Shown here one piece after another: positions 35,232 through 46,609 of a DNA stretch of 64,000 nt. How positions within the stretch are numbered: position 1 is the stretch's first letter; each line of letters starts with the position of its first letter. The notes under the pieces are model-generated. The model made no database searches and had not been told where the DNA came from. It saw only the letters and a list, made by a program, of their open reading frames with translations. Position numbers and translations under genes: made by a program. Source of the stretch: Bryum argenteum (Eukaryota > Streptophyta > Bryopsida > Bryales > Bryaceae); assembly GCA_037043015.1 (NCBI GenBank), contig CM073325.1, positions 15,603,001 through 15,667,000 of the forward strand, in the 5' to 3' direction.

Positions 35232-36617
35232 ATGACGAAGATGATGATGCTGGTGATGGTGGTGCTGAGTCTGGTGATGTTGGGGAGCGGCAAAGGGGAT
35301 TCGGTGGTGGAGCAGCTGGAGAATAATGGGTTGCCGGGCGGTCTCTTGCCCAGCTCTGTCAAGAGCTACTCTCTCAATAAAGATGATGGCTCCTTCTGGG
35401 TTGCTCTTGACAATCCTTGCTGTGCCCACATCGAGGATCAGGTAAGGTACCTTAGTAACCTGCATACATTTTGATGTAATCCAAGCGAGCTTATGTTTTT
35501 ACATTCTTCATTCAGTTATCACGGTAGCAGAAAAACCAGTCGATGATGAATGGCTATACACTGTACTTTAATCTCAAACCAAGGAAATGATTTCTCTGTT
35601 AAATGCGACCCTTCTTAAGTTAAAGTCGTCTGCTGACTGGTAGCTTGATAACAAGGTGAACAAATAGCCGTTAACATTTCCTCGGTTTGCTCTTTTAAGA
35701 GCCACAAAATTTGGGTATCAGAGAATCCATATCTGCACTCAATTGATGTAATTTTCTTTATCTTCACTCAATTGGTTGTTTTACACTCTTCATTCAATGA
35801 TCGCTTGTTGCAAACCTCACATAGAAAACCAGTCGATGAAGAATACAGCCCGCAAAACACCATACCCTAATTTTGTACTGAGGAGCTGATTTTTCTAATT
35901 AATGTGATCCTCTCCAGGTATGATGTATAAAATTGATACCAAAGATGAACAGGTAACCGTTAAATTTTTCTCTCTCTCTCTCATTGTTGCTTTTCCTGAG
36001 CCACAGAATTAATTAGGGTTTTGCAAGCACCAACTCTCATCAAGGATTCCCAGATTAGGTCATGCCCAGAGTAGTTCTACGCTTGCTCAAGTGGCCTCAT
36101 TTGAAGCATGCTGCATTTGCACATGAGAAATGTTGCAATTGCGCAAATGAATTCTTCGGTTTCGTACCGAATGATAGTGGATATTCATCAGTACATGCAG
36201 AGGTGGTTTCCTTTGAAGAATGTTGTTGTTGCAAAAGAGTGTATGTATGAATTCCTGGGCTTGGCTTTGTACTGAATGTGGTGAGTGTGGATGTTGCAGT
36301 TGGCATACTACGATTCGAATATCACTGGAACACTGAAGTTCGGGGCTATAAGCAATCTGGATGGAATCGAGACGAAGCAGTTGTTCGTGTGGTTGCCGGT
36401 GACAGGAATTTATGTGGATGTTCCAGCAACACCCTACATCTACTTCGAAGTTGGGGTTTTGACGAAACGACTGGCGCTCGCCACATTCGAGACTCCTCCC
36501 AAATGCAGCCCTGACTCACATGATGAAGGCGAACTCCATCTCTCCACCTTGGCAAGCTCCATCAACACTCACTCATTTTCAATCTCTTCTCTTGCAAGGA
36601 TTTCCTTGCTGCACTAA
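35232..36617 (+). CDS. Secreted DUF538 family protein
   Basis: Exon 1 is 35232-35441 (70 codons) and exon 2 is 36300-36617 (105 codons plus stop), with a GTAAGG...GCAG intron of 858 bp in phase 0; total 175 residues, typical for the family. Residues 1-20 are a signal peptide (MTKMMMLVMVVLSLVMLGSG). The DUF538 pattern follows: LENNGLPGGLLPSSVKSYSL, then DDGSFWVALDNPC, then across the junction LAYYDSNITGTLKFGAISNL, GIETKQLFVWLPVTGIYVD, YIYFEVGVLTKRL and FETPPKC. DUF538 proteins are plant proteins, some tied to trichome and stress phenotypes; the biochemical role is not established. A weakly hydrophobic tail (about 25 residues) follows the domain. An upstream in-frame ATG at about 35181 would add residues before the signal peptide; I prefer 35232. 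The retrotransposon lies 236 bp upstream. Confidence 0.9.
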
Positions 36618-36732
36618 AACTTACTTCATGTCTCTACCAAAAACGAAACGGCCATTGCTTTGACATTATATCATAATCAAGTCTGTAGACAGCAACATTA
36701 TAAAATCCTGTAAAAAGAAACTTCCTGAAATA

Positions 36733-36894
36733 CAGTGGTTCCTGGATAAGATCAATGTCTAGTGAAGAACCTTGTCCCTGTCCCTGTCTCTTTATTATGC
36801 AAAGAGGCATTGTTTTGTTATGGTCAACGCTTGGATAAGATCAACGTTTTTGTTTTGTTTGTCTGAAAATGTTTATCTAATCCAAGTACCATTG
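36733..36894 (-). mobile_element. Small mariner-like MITE, copy 2
   Basis: A 162-bp inverse relative of 2699-2868, with ends CAGTGGTTCCTGGATAAGAT and the inverse of CAATGGTACTTGGATTAGAT, flanked by TA at 36731-36732 and 36895-36896. It lies about 115 bp after the DUF538 stop codon. Confidence 0.75.
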
Positions 36895-36896
36895 TA

Positions 36897-39426
36897 GTGT
36901 TGAAATGAGTAGAGTTTGATATTGATGTGTTTTTTGAGTTATTCTGCAGGTTTTTGGAGGTTCTCAACCAAGGAAGGCGCTTCAGAAATACTTGTAAATC
37001 TATGACTAAATAGCATAGTTGTTGATACTCATTGTAGTTGTTGATACTTTTAAGAAAGAAACTAGGATATATATATTTTTTTATATAGTATGGAAAGGTG
37101 GTGAAAACAGTATGTATTTTAGTATGTTGAGTTTTTGTTTCTTTGACATGAAGTAGACACTAGGTCAAAGGATGTCAAATTAAGTACTCGTCATTCTAAA
37201 CTCCATAGGCCATAGTTTACACAAACATTTGATCTTATACACAAGATAAATATATTTTGATTTTTCCAACGAATTCTATTATTCACTTTTTGATTTTTCC
37301 AACGACTTCTATTATTCACTTTCGAATACAAATGAGAGTCTGAATAATGAATAGTTTTGGTCACATTTAAACAAATTATTGTGAATAGCTAGCCTTTATC
37401 ACGGTGAGTCTTAAATCCGATATAAAGACTATAGAAGACAATATACGCATGTCCTCTATAGTTGATAGTTCATATAAAATTGTTTGACTTAAATGAATAT
37501 CTTCCTCAATTATCCAAGGGTGCACCCTTTCTTGTATCCTTAGATTACTCCCACAATAAACTAATAAAAAAGTGCCTTCATGTGTGCAAAGGGAGTAAAT
37601 AATTTTCTAGAAATTGTAAACTATTCTTCATCTTTAAACATTTCAAAACAAAAGTTGCCCATGTGAAAATGTATGTCATGAATTTAAGCCATCTTAGATT
37701 GATCTAATATTTTTATCACAAAAACTAAACCCGAATTTGGATTCATGTTTTGTCAGAAATGGACATTGGATGAAGAAGTCATGACCCCTCAAAGTTTCAC
37801 ACTTTCACCTAGTCATCTAGAATTTCAAATTTTAGAATTCTATAGGTTTGAAGGATTATTGCCCCCACTTGGGCCATAGAAAAAAATATTATTTATAATT
37901 CCTACATAAAAAGTCTCCATTTCGTGGAAAATTTGTTTTCCACACCACCAAATATCAAGACCAAGAAATTTAAAAATCTGATACTTCATTTAAGGTAACC
38001 AAAATTCCCAAAACCCAATTGGGTCTAAAAGAACTTCAAGGAGTTACCCTTGACAATTCAAGAAAGCTCAAATGGCTCTTTTTAGTAAGAAAAAAAATTG
38101 GCAAACCTTGACCATTATAAATTCATAAATTAACAAAAGAACCTATGTATCAAATTTTCCAAGTGAGTAGATAAGACAAGTCAATATTAGATCCTTCGAT
38201 TGGATCTTCTAAATAATGCTTAGGTTGAGAGTTTTTGAGCTTGGAGCAGAAGGTCCTTCTAGTGATTTCGGCAATTTGGCATCAAGGATTTCTAGGAGTT
38301 GACCCCTAAAGTTTCAAGAGGCCAAAATATGGCCGTTTTGAATTTGGCCAGCCTCTTGGCTTAGTATAATTAGTTTGTTTGAATTTCAAACCTTTCGCAA
38401 ATCGTAGAGTTTTTGCATATCTTTCCAACAAGACCAGGCATTCATGCTTCAAGATTCCTCGTTCTTTTGGAGATATTCACTCTCAAAGTTTAAAAACACT
38501 AATAAGGCATGCTGAAAATCTGCCCAAGAGTGCAATATATCCCCGTATATTCTAAAAAATTGCCCAAAAAACAATCAGATTGCAGTAACTTCAAAAATTT
38601 ACTAAAATTTGAAATTTTATCTTTTTTCAAATGTTTTTTGTATGGGTGAAGAACATACCAATGTATGTTCTCACTGTTTAGGTTATCTATGTGATAACAC
38701 TTATATGTCTTTTTTATTGTCAGAAAATGGCCTTTGTATTCGCATTTCAACATAAGCCCATGTGAAAATCAAGCTTTTCTCTAGGTTTTTTGTATCCATG
38801 AAGGTAAAAATTATATGAACAGGTACCTAGCTTGCCTAGGAACAAGAATTTGACGAGGCTTAGACCAAATTTACTTACTAGAAATGATCTTCTTTGGGAC
38901 TCCATAGCAATAATTTCCTATTGACAACAAGACAGTAATACTTCTCTTTAAACTTTGAACATTATGATCTCACAAATGGCCAGGAATTTTAGTTTGAAAT
39001 TCGGTGTACATCATCACGCACAAGTTAGGTACTAGATCGTATGGTTACAATACCCAGGATACATTATAGAGTGAAAAATCTTGGCTTGCAGGGAAAGAGG
39101 GCAGTTTTAAAGATACAATGGGCGTTATCCCACAAAGTTATTAATTAGTCGTACAAACATTAATTGCAAACTGTAATACTAAATGTCACCATAGTGTTAC
39201 AACACTTATCGTCAAACCATAACATTAAATGTGAGAGCATGCAAACTTTCTTGCAAGTGGGAGAATCAATTGATAGTGGTGCAATTGGTGGCTTGAAGAA
39301 AAGACAGGGGACATTCATTGGAATGGTGGCCCAAAATTAACACTAATCTTAAAGGAGTTGGGAAATACTTCCTTTGTCCCAAAATGTATGATTGATATTG
39401 CAAAAGTCATAGGATTAAACTCAATT
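36897..39426. other. Dispersed repeats, no gene seen
   Basis: About 38285-39060 is related to 53493-54240 (shared phrases 'ttttggagatattcac', 'ctgcccaa', 'aggaacaaga'). About 39137-39375 is related to 41664-41892 ('gtgagagc', 'cttgaagaaaagaca'). No coding region is recognisable. Confidence 0.5.
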
Positions 39427-39694
39427 TTAACCCCTAAATCTTCTTGTTGCAAAACGGTCTCAGTCACAAAATTTGACCTTCCTTTAGAATAAGTTCAAAA
39501 AATCTCAATCTACGCATTATTCAAAAGATTCAACCGTAAGATCTCAAAGTTCACTTGACATTTTTCTCACATACTAAATTTGAACCGTTCATTCTTTCTC
39601 ATTTGTAAGATTATAATGGTCAAAGTTGGCTGAGTTCTTCTCCTGGAGGAACCTCCAAAACCCGATTCGGGTTTTAATGAGAGTTAGGGGTTAA
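39427..39694 (+). mobile_element. TTAA-ended inverted-repeat element (d), 268 bp
   Basis: Begins TTAACCCCTAAATC and ends GTTAGGGGTTAA. Its interior aligns with element (e) at 46352-46609, starting with CTTGTTGCAAAACGGTCT. Confidence 0.65.
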
Positions 39695-39723
39695 GTGTCA
39701 CGTGCGATCATTTGGCTCGTTAA

Positions 39724-40135
39724 ATAGCTCTCTCTCTAAGAGCTCTGTAATCTTATATAAATTTGATAGCATTTGCTCCACTAATCATAAAGCTTTTGAT
39801 GCCAAAAGTTGGACAAATTTTGTTCGTTCAAATATCACCCGCCACGACTTCAATTCATGATATTGAGAGATGCAATGATAATGAGTGGACAACTTTTACC
39901 AAGAGCTTTGTATCGACATATAATTTGATAACAGTTGCTCTAAGAATGATATAGTTCTGGCAAGCTAAAGGGAAAAACTTGACCAATCAAGAATCACCCA
40001 CTTTGACCTCAATTGGTGACTATGAGAGTTATAAAGATTGTGAATGGATAGCTCTCACCAAGAGCTTTGCAAGGATATGTGACATGGTTGTATTCGCTTG
40101 AGTATTCATAGAGTTCTGGCATGCCCAAGGTTGAT
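39724..40135. repeat. Degenerate tandem repeat, unit about 165 bp
   Basis: Two and a half units, each with a 'nnAGAGCTnTG' block, a 'TTTGATA-CA-TTGCTC' block, a 'ATCACCC-C--CGACTTCAAT' block and a 'GATGAATGG' type end. Units start near 39724, 39889 and 40050. Confidence 0.6.
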
Positions 40136-40590
40136 ATAGACTTCTACAAGCATATTCATGTTATGATGTTATGTGCCTTGCCGATTGACACTTGATCATG
40201 CTCAAAATTGAAACAAGCCGAGTGTCTGGAAACAAACCTACAAGCATGTTTGTTGCCCGTTGGATTTGAGGGTTTATCTTCTTTTGGTTTAGAGCTAATC
40301 ATAGAAATATAAGTAGAATGATACAAACTCTTTCAAGCATGTTCATGTTGTGTGTCGCCGGTTGGTATTGAGAGTTCAATATTATTGTATCCAATTTTGA
40401 ACAAGTGAATTAGTAATCTAGGTGATCAAAGGACTTAATACAATATAATGTGATAATCAAGGTGCTCAAAAAAGATGTTATCTTTGTACTTGTTTGAAGC
40501 CAATCAAATATTTCAAGACAAAATGAAAAAATCATATCGAGGGGCAGACATAGGGAGTAGTGTTCTCTACCAAAAGTTACCCGTTCGGAG
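40136..40590. other. Intergenic stretch, no gene seen
   Basis: Two weakly related blocks containing CAAGCATGTTCATGTT-like phrases (near 40146 and 40335). No gene recognised. Confidence 0.4.
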
Positions 40591-40592
40591 TA

Positions 40593-40809
40593 CACTAAAT
40601 TTGATAATTAGTGTTAGATTATTATAAGATTTGAAAATGCTATAAGTTTTTACTTTTGTTTTAAAAAATATACCAAGTGCATTGATTCTCATACTATATA
40701 AGGACCCCCATCTTGGCCAATATACTGGGTAAAATTATTGAACAACTGTAAAAACTTATAACATGTTCATGTAAATTAGTGTATCTAACACTAATTATCA
40801 AATTTAGTG
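40593..40809 (+). mobile_element. 217-bp TA-flanked MITE, copy 1
   Basis: Long inverted ends (CACTAAATTTGATAATTAGT and its inverse) with TA directly outside at 40591-40592 and 40810-40811. A second copy of the same length lies inverted at 60888-61104. The near-palindromic ends could fold into a hairpin of about 70 bp. A 25-bp direct repeat around GTGTTCTCTACCAAAA borders it on both sides. Confidence 0.75.
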
Positions 40810-40811
40810 TA

Positions 40812-42509
40812 GTGTTCTCTACCAAAATTTACCCATTGCACTAATCTCCCCGTTATACCAATTAACAACTCTTGTGTAGTGCAAGCAAGGGGGAAATTTA
40901 TTAAAAACCCATATCAATCAGACATTAGGAAGATTTTGAGCAAGTGGAATCATCATTTACAATGAGTCATAAAAATATAGGTGTTCCCAAAATGGTGCTC
41001 TAAAGTGACACCCTATGAAGTTTGCAATGAGTACACGGTACAATTGCTGTGTACATGTACAGTGTGAGTGAAGATTAGTAGAGCTCCATTATGGGTCCTG
41101 CTCCATTTTAGGATGTCCCACTTATAGTATAGAATAATGGCCCACTGAGCAAATGTGTACTATGAGGAGAAGGCACTAGATCTCCAGCTGTGTTGGTGCC
41201 CAATAAGATGGGATTATGCACGATAATGGGTTGCACACAAAATTCAGTTGCACCAAATGCCCCTTTTGGAACATGTTGCCCATATGCCTTCCTTAAAAGC
41301 CGTGAAACAGAACACATGGCCTCGTTTCCTTCACAACTGCTCATTGGATGAACTTCATAGCCAGCCACTGGGCTGGCTCATACAATGGGCGGTAAGCTAG
41401 TGTGCCCACTAACCAACCGCTCAAGAGACTCAATTTTGGTACATGTGCAAAATTTGCTGAAATTTGAACCAATTGGAATCACATTTTTTGGATACATCTT
41501 GAATTAGTTATGAATTTTGGATAATCTGAAATGTACACCTTGAGTACATTAGAAATTGGAAGTTGGGGGTTGCTATATATGTACCTCAGGTTGCTTGGTT
41601 CCAGATCGATTTGAGCAGTGTACCATAAGAGTTACAAATGTTGAGTTCAAGTAGAAACTCCCAAGAGTTGTTGATTAGTGTTAGGAACGTTCGTTGGTTG
41701 CAACTGTCACTGCACGCTATAACTCTAATTATCAAAATGGAACATTGAACGTGAGAGCGTGGAAACTTCCTTTGAAGGGGAGGAAGCTATCGGAGCGGCG
41801 CAGATGGTGACTTGAAGAAAAGACAAGGAGCATTGGTTGCAGTGACGTACGGCTCAAATTGGACAATAATCTCAAAAGAGTTGAGAAATAGTGTAATCGG
41901 TAACTTTTTGTGTATCTTCATGTAACAATAATCAACAACTCTTGTGTAGTGCACATGTGGTTTGAGTATACATGCAACTTATGGAGTATCGTACTACTAT
42001 ACAAGCAAGCTCGAGTGTAACTGTGTAACTTGCTAGTTTACAACAAGTGGCTCACGCAAAAGTGGTGTTTTGTAACCAACTTGATGGCTTCACAAAAGCA
42101 CATCAACAAGAAAGTCCGTAACAAGCTTGATGGCTTCAAAAGTCATTTTTCATCCAAGTTTATTCCATCTTTTGATCAAGTTTCCTTTCCATAATCCTCC
42201 AATAGTGGAAAGTGTGCCAATTTCCACCAAGTTGAATGCCTCATTCTACCAAGAACTCTTTTAAGCCTCGCAGAATAAGACATTCTTGGTGAAAATCTTA
42301 GTGAAGATCTTTGTCAAAACTGTTACGTTTTCTACTAGGCGTTTTTAAAAGTCCCAAGTTCCAACTTGATAAGAATTGGGCTCTTGGAGATGCTAAGGAT
42401 TTGCAAGAAGCACCTATTCTCACTCAAATTTGTAGCAACAAGTTATAACATGAATCTATGAAAAGCCGGACTCTTTTTATGTTTCAATCTAAGTTGATCT
42501 CTACATTTT
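40812..42509. other. Dispersed repeats, no gene seen
   Basis: About 40945-41105 is related to 48040-48180 (both contain a 'tgacaccctat' phrase and 'gagtaca-ggtac'). About 41664-41892 is the second copy of the block at 39137-39375. No gene recognised. Confidence 0.45.
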
Positions 42510-43102
42510 TTAACCCTTAACTTTCTTTGGTGTTTTTTGGGAGTTTGAAACCTCAAAACTGCGATTATCTACTTCTATGCACTCCCGGGGTGTAAACATG
42601 ATTTTTTTCCTTTTTTGAAACTTCCAACCGAAATATCTTGTACCTAAGACTAGTTTTAGTTGTTGTTCTTAAATTTGACCGTTGGATGTTTACCGTTTGA
42701 GAGATCATAACATCCAAAGTTTGTCTCCCAAGTCTTTTTGGGCATTGCAAAGATTGGTTTTGAAAATTTTGGAGGCTGCCCTTCTAAAATTGGTAAGCTT
42801 TTTGACTTGGAGCACTTTGAAATTTGAGTAGTGATTTAGTAATAAACATATTTCCAAATTAAAAAAATAAATCAAAAGATATTTTTTTTTTAAGCTGCCC
42901 TTTTTTGACTTGAAACCTAAAATTTTAAGATGAAGGTTTCAAAAAATGGAATTTGACTTTGCAAATTTTACCACATACACTTTGCACTATAAGGAGCACC
43001 CAGTAGAAATCTTAGGCAAAAATCATTACTCTTAACTACCTCATCTAGGCTGCCCGAAAGTACAAAAACCCGTTTCGGGCTTCAAGGAAAGTTAGGGGTT
43101 AA
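42510..43102 (-). mobile_element. TTAA-ended inverted-repeat element (c), 593 bp
   Basis: Begins TTAACCCTTAACTTTCTTTG; the right end inverted reads TTAACCCCTAACTTTCCTTG. The interior is the reverse orientation of elements (a) and (g). Confidence 0.65.
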
Positions 43103-44136
43103 GTAAGCTCAACTATTGTGAACATATGACATGCAATTTCAAACCTACCCAAAATGATCCAAGGATGAGTTTGTACATCACTGAATGATTTCAGTGGCAA
43201 GAGTATACCTTAGAATCTTGAGCAAACAACTTCATATTTTATCACACCCACAATCATATACCTCCAACTTTGACATTTCCAATAATGAATAATTTTGCAA
43301 GACTTTAAAAATATCAAATCAAAGTGGGTGAAAATATTTAACTTTTTTTTCATTAAAAAAAAAAAAATCCAATGCGTGCCTTACAACGCACAAACAAAAA
43401 TTTGATTCCCTAGCTCGAAGACCAAATGGGGTGATAATTATTCTCAATCCAACAACATAAGGATAACGTGGCACGACCCCCAATTCAACGTGTTTAATAA
43501 CAAGTTGTTTAACAAACTTTTTCTCAAACTCCAAGTATGTAAGTTAGACCACGCAACAACTAATAATTTTGCACAATTCACGTGGTTTTTGAGCCATTAT
43601 GAAAAGCGCAAAGCAAAGCAAGCAAGCACGACTATCATATACATCACCCCTATGACTATTGACTACCATATACATCACCCCCATCAGGGCACTAATGGAG
43701 TTGTCCAAGTATGTAAAGCCAGGCACGACCTCCAACTCCGGAGTGCGCCGCGAATATTTTAAACAAGTTGTTTTCGCTTTTTTTTTTTGGGGGTTTTTTT
43801 TCTCGGCTACCGAGTGTGCAATAATTTCCACAAGCGATTATTTTAAAAGAAAAAAAAGTGAGTGTAATCACCCGGGGGCCATCATGTTGTGATGACTCAT
43901 GATGCACGGTGGGTTGTTTGTTGATGTTGAGCGTGATTGATCGGGCAAAGGCCGGGGTAGTGGGGGAAGAAGGGAACCAGAAACCAGTTGTCAGAAAACT
44001 TGGCAACTACGGGGCGACCACGGGCTCTGAGCCAGAATGGGCCTCTCTTTCAGTGTCTGTACTCATCTTTTGTAACCACGCCTCCCTCCTCATTTTAGCA
44101 CACCTCCACCTCGATCTTTTGAACGAGCAATGAATC
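43103..44136. other. Intergenic stretch, no gene seen
   Basis: It contains two short copies of a CATATACATCACCCC block (near 43637 and 43668) and A/T runs. Overlapping frames near 43490-44130 have no recognisable product. Confidence 0.4.
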
Positions 44137-44338
44137 ATCAACACATGCAATCAAGTTGGGAAATTTTCATTGGGACGAGATTCTCTCGGGGACCCCAAGT
44201 TGAGATATTCGGTGCGCGGCGCTAAATAATCAAAGAGTGCAATCAACACATGCAAGATAGGGAAATTCATTGGGACGACGAGATTCTCTCGAGACCCAAG
44301 TTGAGATCTATATTCGGTGCGTGGCGCTAAATAATCAT
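44137..44338. repeat. Tandem duplication, unit about 100 bp
   Basis: Unit 1 is 44137-44241 and unit 2 is 44242-44338; both start ATCAACACATGCAA and end GGCGCTAAATAATCA. Small insertions and deletions separate them. Confidence 0.8.
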
Positions 44339-44982
44339 ACATACCGTGCAAGATAGATTAGATTAAGCATATCTCGTTTCTCTCGTTTCCGTGCATGATG
44401 ATGATGATTTGTTGTTGTACAAATGCCTGACAATTCGAAAAGATGGTGACAATTATAATCTTACAAAGATAGTCTTATAATTGCAATGAATTATATTGGC
44501 CGCTCTGACTATTATTTTATTTTTTTCTTTTCTGGTTTGAAAGGAATGTATGTGTTTTGTGGTCATAAGGTTCGTAATATCTGTGATTCATTCACATATG
44601 CATATATATATGCACATTCATCAATAATAGACTGTACTTTTTGCGTTGAGTTTGACATTACAAAGGTGCATGCATTTTCTTTATCAATTTGAGTCTAAGT
44701 TGTGCACTTGTGTAGAGGAAAAGGGAGCTTTTTGCAGTTAAAACGAGTCAGCCGTATTGAATAAGCGTTTCCTTTTTCTTCTAACTTCAACTGCCAATCC
44801 AGGCGACACTAATTCCACTAAAAAGAACAACAACAACAACTCCCCACCCTCAGTTTTTGAGATCTGTGCAAGCAAATAGAGTGTCCGTTTGACCGATCTT
44901 TGGATGCGCGGGACGTGGAGGTCATGACACCAATGGTGGGACTACTAATTGTCTACCTCCTCACGAAGTGAACATATTGCTA
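44339..44982. other. Intergenic stretch, no gene seen
   Basis: Nothing recognisable apart from short simple repeats such as CAACAACAACAAC near 44829. Confidence 0.4.
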
Positions 44983-44995
44983 TGATAGTCCACTA

Positions 44996-45352
44996 GATAG
45001 ATAGAAACTACGGTCCCTTTCTAAGGGGGCCGGCGTGAATGAAGTGTCCGTTCGTAATGCTAATATCCCGATGGCCACCGGACAAGGGGAAATTGAAACA
45101 ATACTACTTCCCCCTCTCGAGGGTGGACACTATAACTACGCTAGTTTCTAGCCTAGTTACTAATGCCTTGAAGATACTTGACATAGTATCCCCCCAGAGG
45201 GCTTTGAGGTACCCATATAACAAGGTCCAAGGACCCCCCACAATAGTTGGGTGGACTATAGTGGTGAGCACCGCGCCGGCATGGGGAATAGAACCCACGA
45301 CCTCCTCATTGGGGGCCTAAGCCCTAACCACCAAGCCAAGGCTTGTGGTGCC
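44996..45352 (-). mobile_element. tRNA-derived SINE, copy C (full length)
   Basis: A 357-bp copy with the clearest tRNA-like head: on the minus strand it begins GGCACCACAAGCC, has box A TGGCTTGGTGGTTAGGGC and box B GGGTTCTATTCCCC, and ends in CTATCTATC. A 13-bp direct repeat TGATAGTCCACTA flanks it at 44983-44995 and 45353-45365. Confidence 0.88.
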
Positions 45353-45485
45353 TGATAGTCCACTACTAACAGTAAATATGTTGTCTTGGTTGACATTTCA
45401 CATTTATATATGTACTTAAAATGAGAGGATGGTGGTACTGCAAGCGCGGATTTTGCCACACCGTCGGAGTCTAAATTATCTTCAA

Positions 45486-45613
45486 CACTAGTGGAAAACA
45501 TGGTCCGTGTACACCACCTATAGCGGCCCGTACTTACACCTCAAGCTCGTAGGGTGTAGTGTGCCACTGCAGGAGTGCGCATAAGGTGTATGCGGACCAT
45601 GTTTTCACTAGTG
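45486..45613. mobile_element. Small CACTA-type MITE, 128 bp
   Basis: Starts CACTAGTGGAAAACATGGTC and ends with the inverse of CACTAGTGAAAACATGGTCC (one-base length difference). Elements starting CACTA with 3-bp target duplications belong to the CACTA group; here the flanking triplets are CAA and TAA, a near match. Confidence 0.7.
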
Positions 45614-46351
45614 TAATACAACCACCACGATAAATTAAAAAATATTGTAACCTCACCCATTTTTGGCCAGATTCACATATTCCTAATCACTTCAATAAAT
45701 AAAATAAAAAATCAGTTATTCTAATCACTCTTAGAAATCCGTCATTTTTACTAGATATTTCCATTTTGACAAAGTTGATGATTCACTATTGTTGTATCAA
45801 CTTCTAAGACAAAGAAGCATCACTAACCACTGATAAAACTGACAAAAATAAGTCCTTGTTGTACCTATATCATCAATAAACAATGTTGCAAGTCCTTGTA
45901 CATGCACAAATGGTGCCGTATAATATGGTGAGTCATAGGGCACGCCACACACCTTTTACTTAGTATGGCAACCTCAATAAATGCTCACATTTCAAACATA
46001 AGAAAATTCAACATTGTAACCAATTCCTATGCAACCACGAAGAAAGTAAGTAGAAGAATGGACCACGAGGAATTGTCACTCTTCAACAAATTCATTATGA
46101 ATTATTTTTTCAGGTATAGATTCTTAACTAGTGCCCATTCAAAAATGACGCTTGGTGTGAGTACATGGCAAATTGGATTGCATAGCTGTTAATATATCAC
46201 GTATCTTTGTGTGAAATGCACTATCAATAACAAATGGTCTTGAAGGAACTTAAATATACTTAAATTTGGAGCTTTGTGAATGTGGCCCAAAGGGGGTCCG
46301 GAGGTGAAGCTTGTAGAATTGTACAAACAAAATTATCTCGGCTACGTAGAA
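45614..46351. other. AT-rich intergenic stretch, no gene seen
   Basis: No coding or repeat structure stands out; a 75-codon frame at 45965-46192 has no recognisable product. Confidence 0.4.
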
Positions 46352-46609
46352 TTAACCCCTAACTCTCCTTGTTGCAAAACGGTCTAAGTCACAAAATTTG
46401 ACCTTCGTTTAGATTAAGCTCAAAAAATCTCAATCTAAGCATTATTTAAAAGATTCAACCATAAGATCTCAAAGTGCACTTGACATTCTTCTCACATACC
46501 AAATTTGAACCGTTCATTCTTCCTCATTTGTGAGATTATAATGGTCAAAGTTGGCTGAGTTTTTCTCCTGTGGGAACCTCCAAAACCCGTTTCGGGTTTT
46601 AAGGGTTAA
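46352..46609 (+). mobile_element. TTAA-ended inverted-repeat element (e), 258 bp
   Basis: Begins TTAACCCCTAACTCTCCTTG and ends TTTTAAGGGTTAA. It is a close relative of element (d). Confidence 0.65.
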
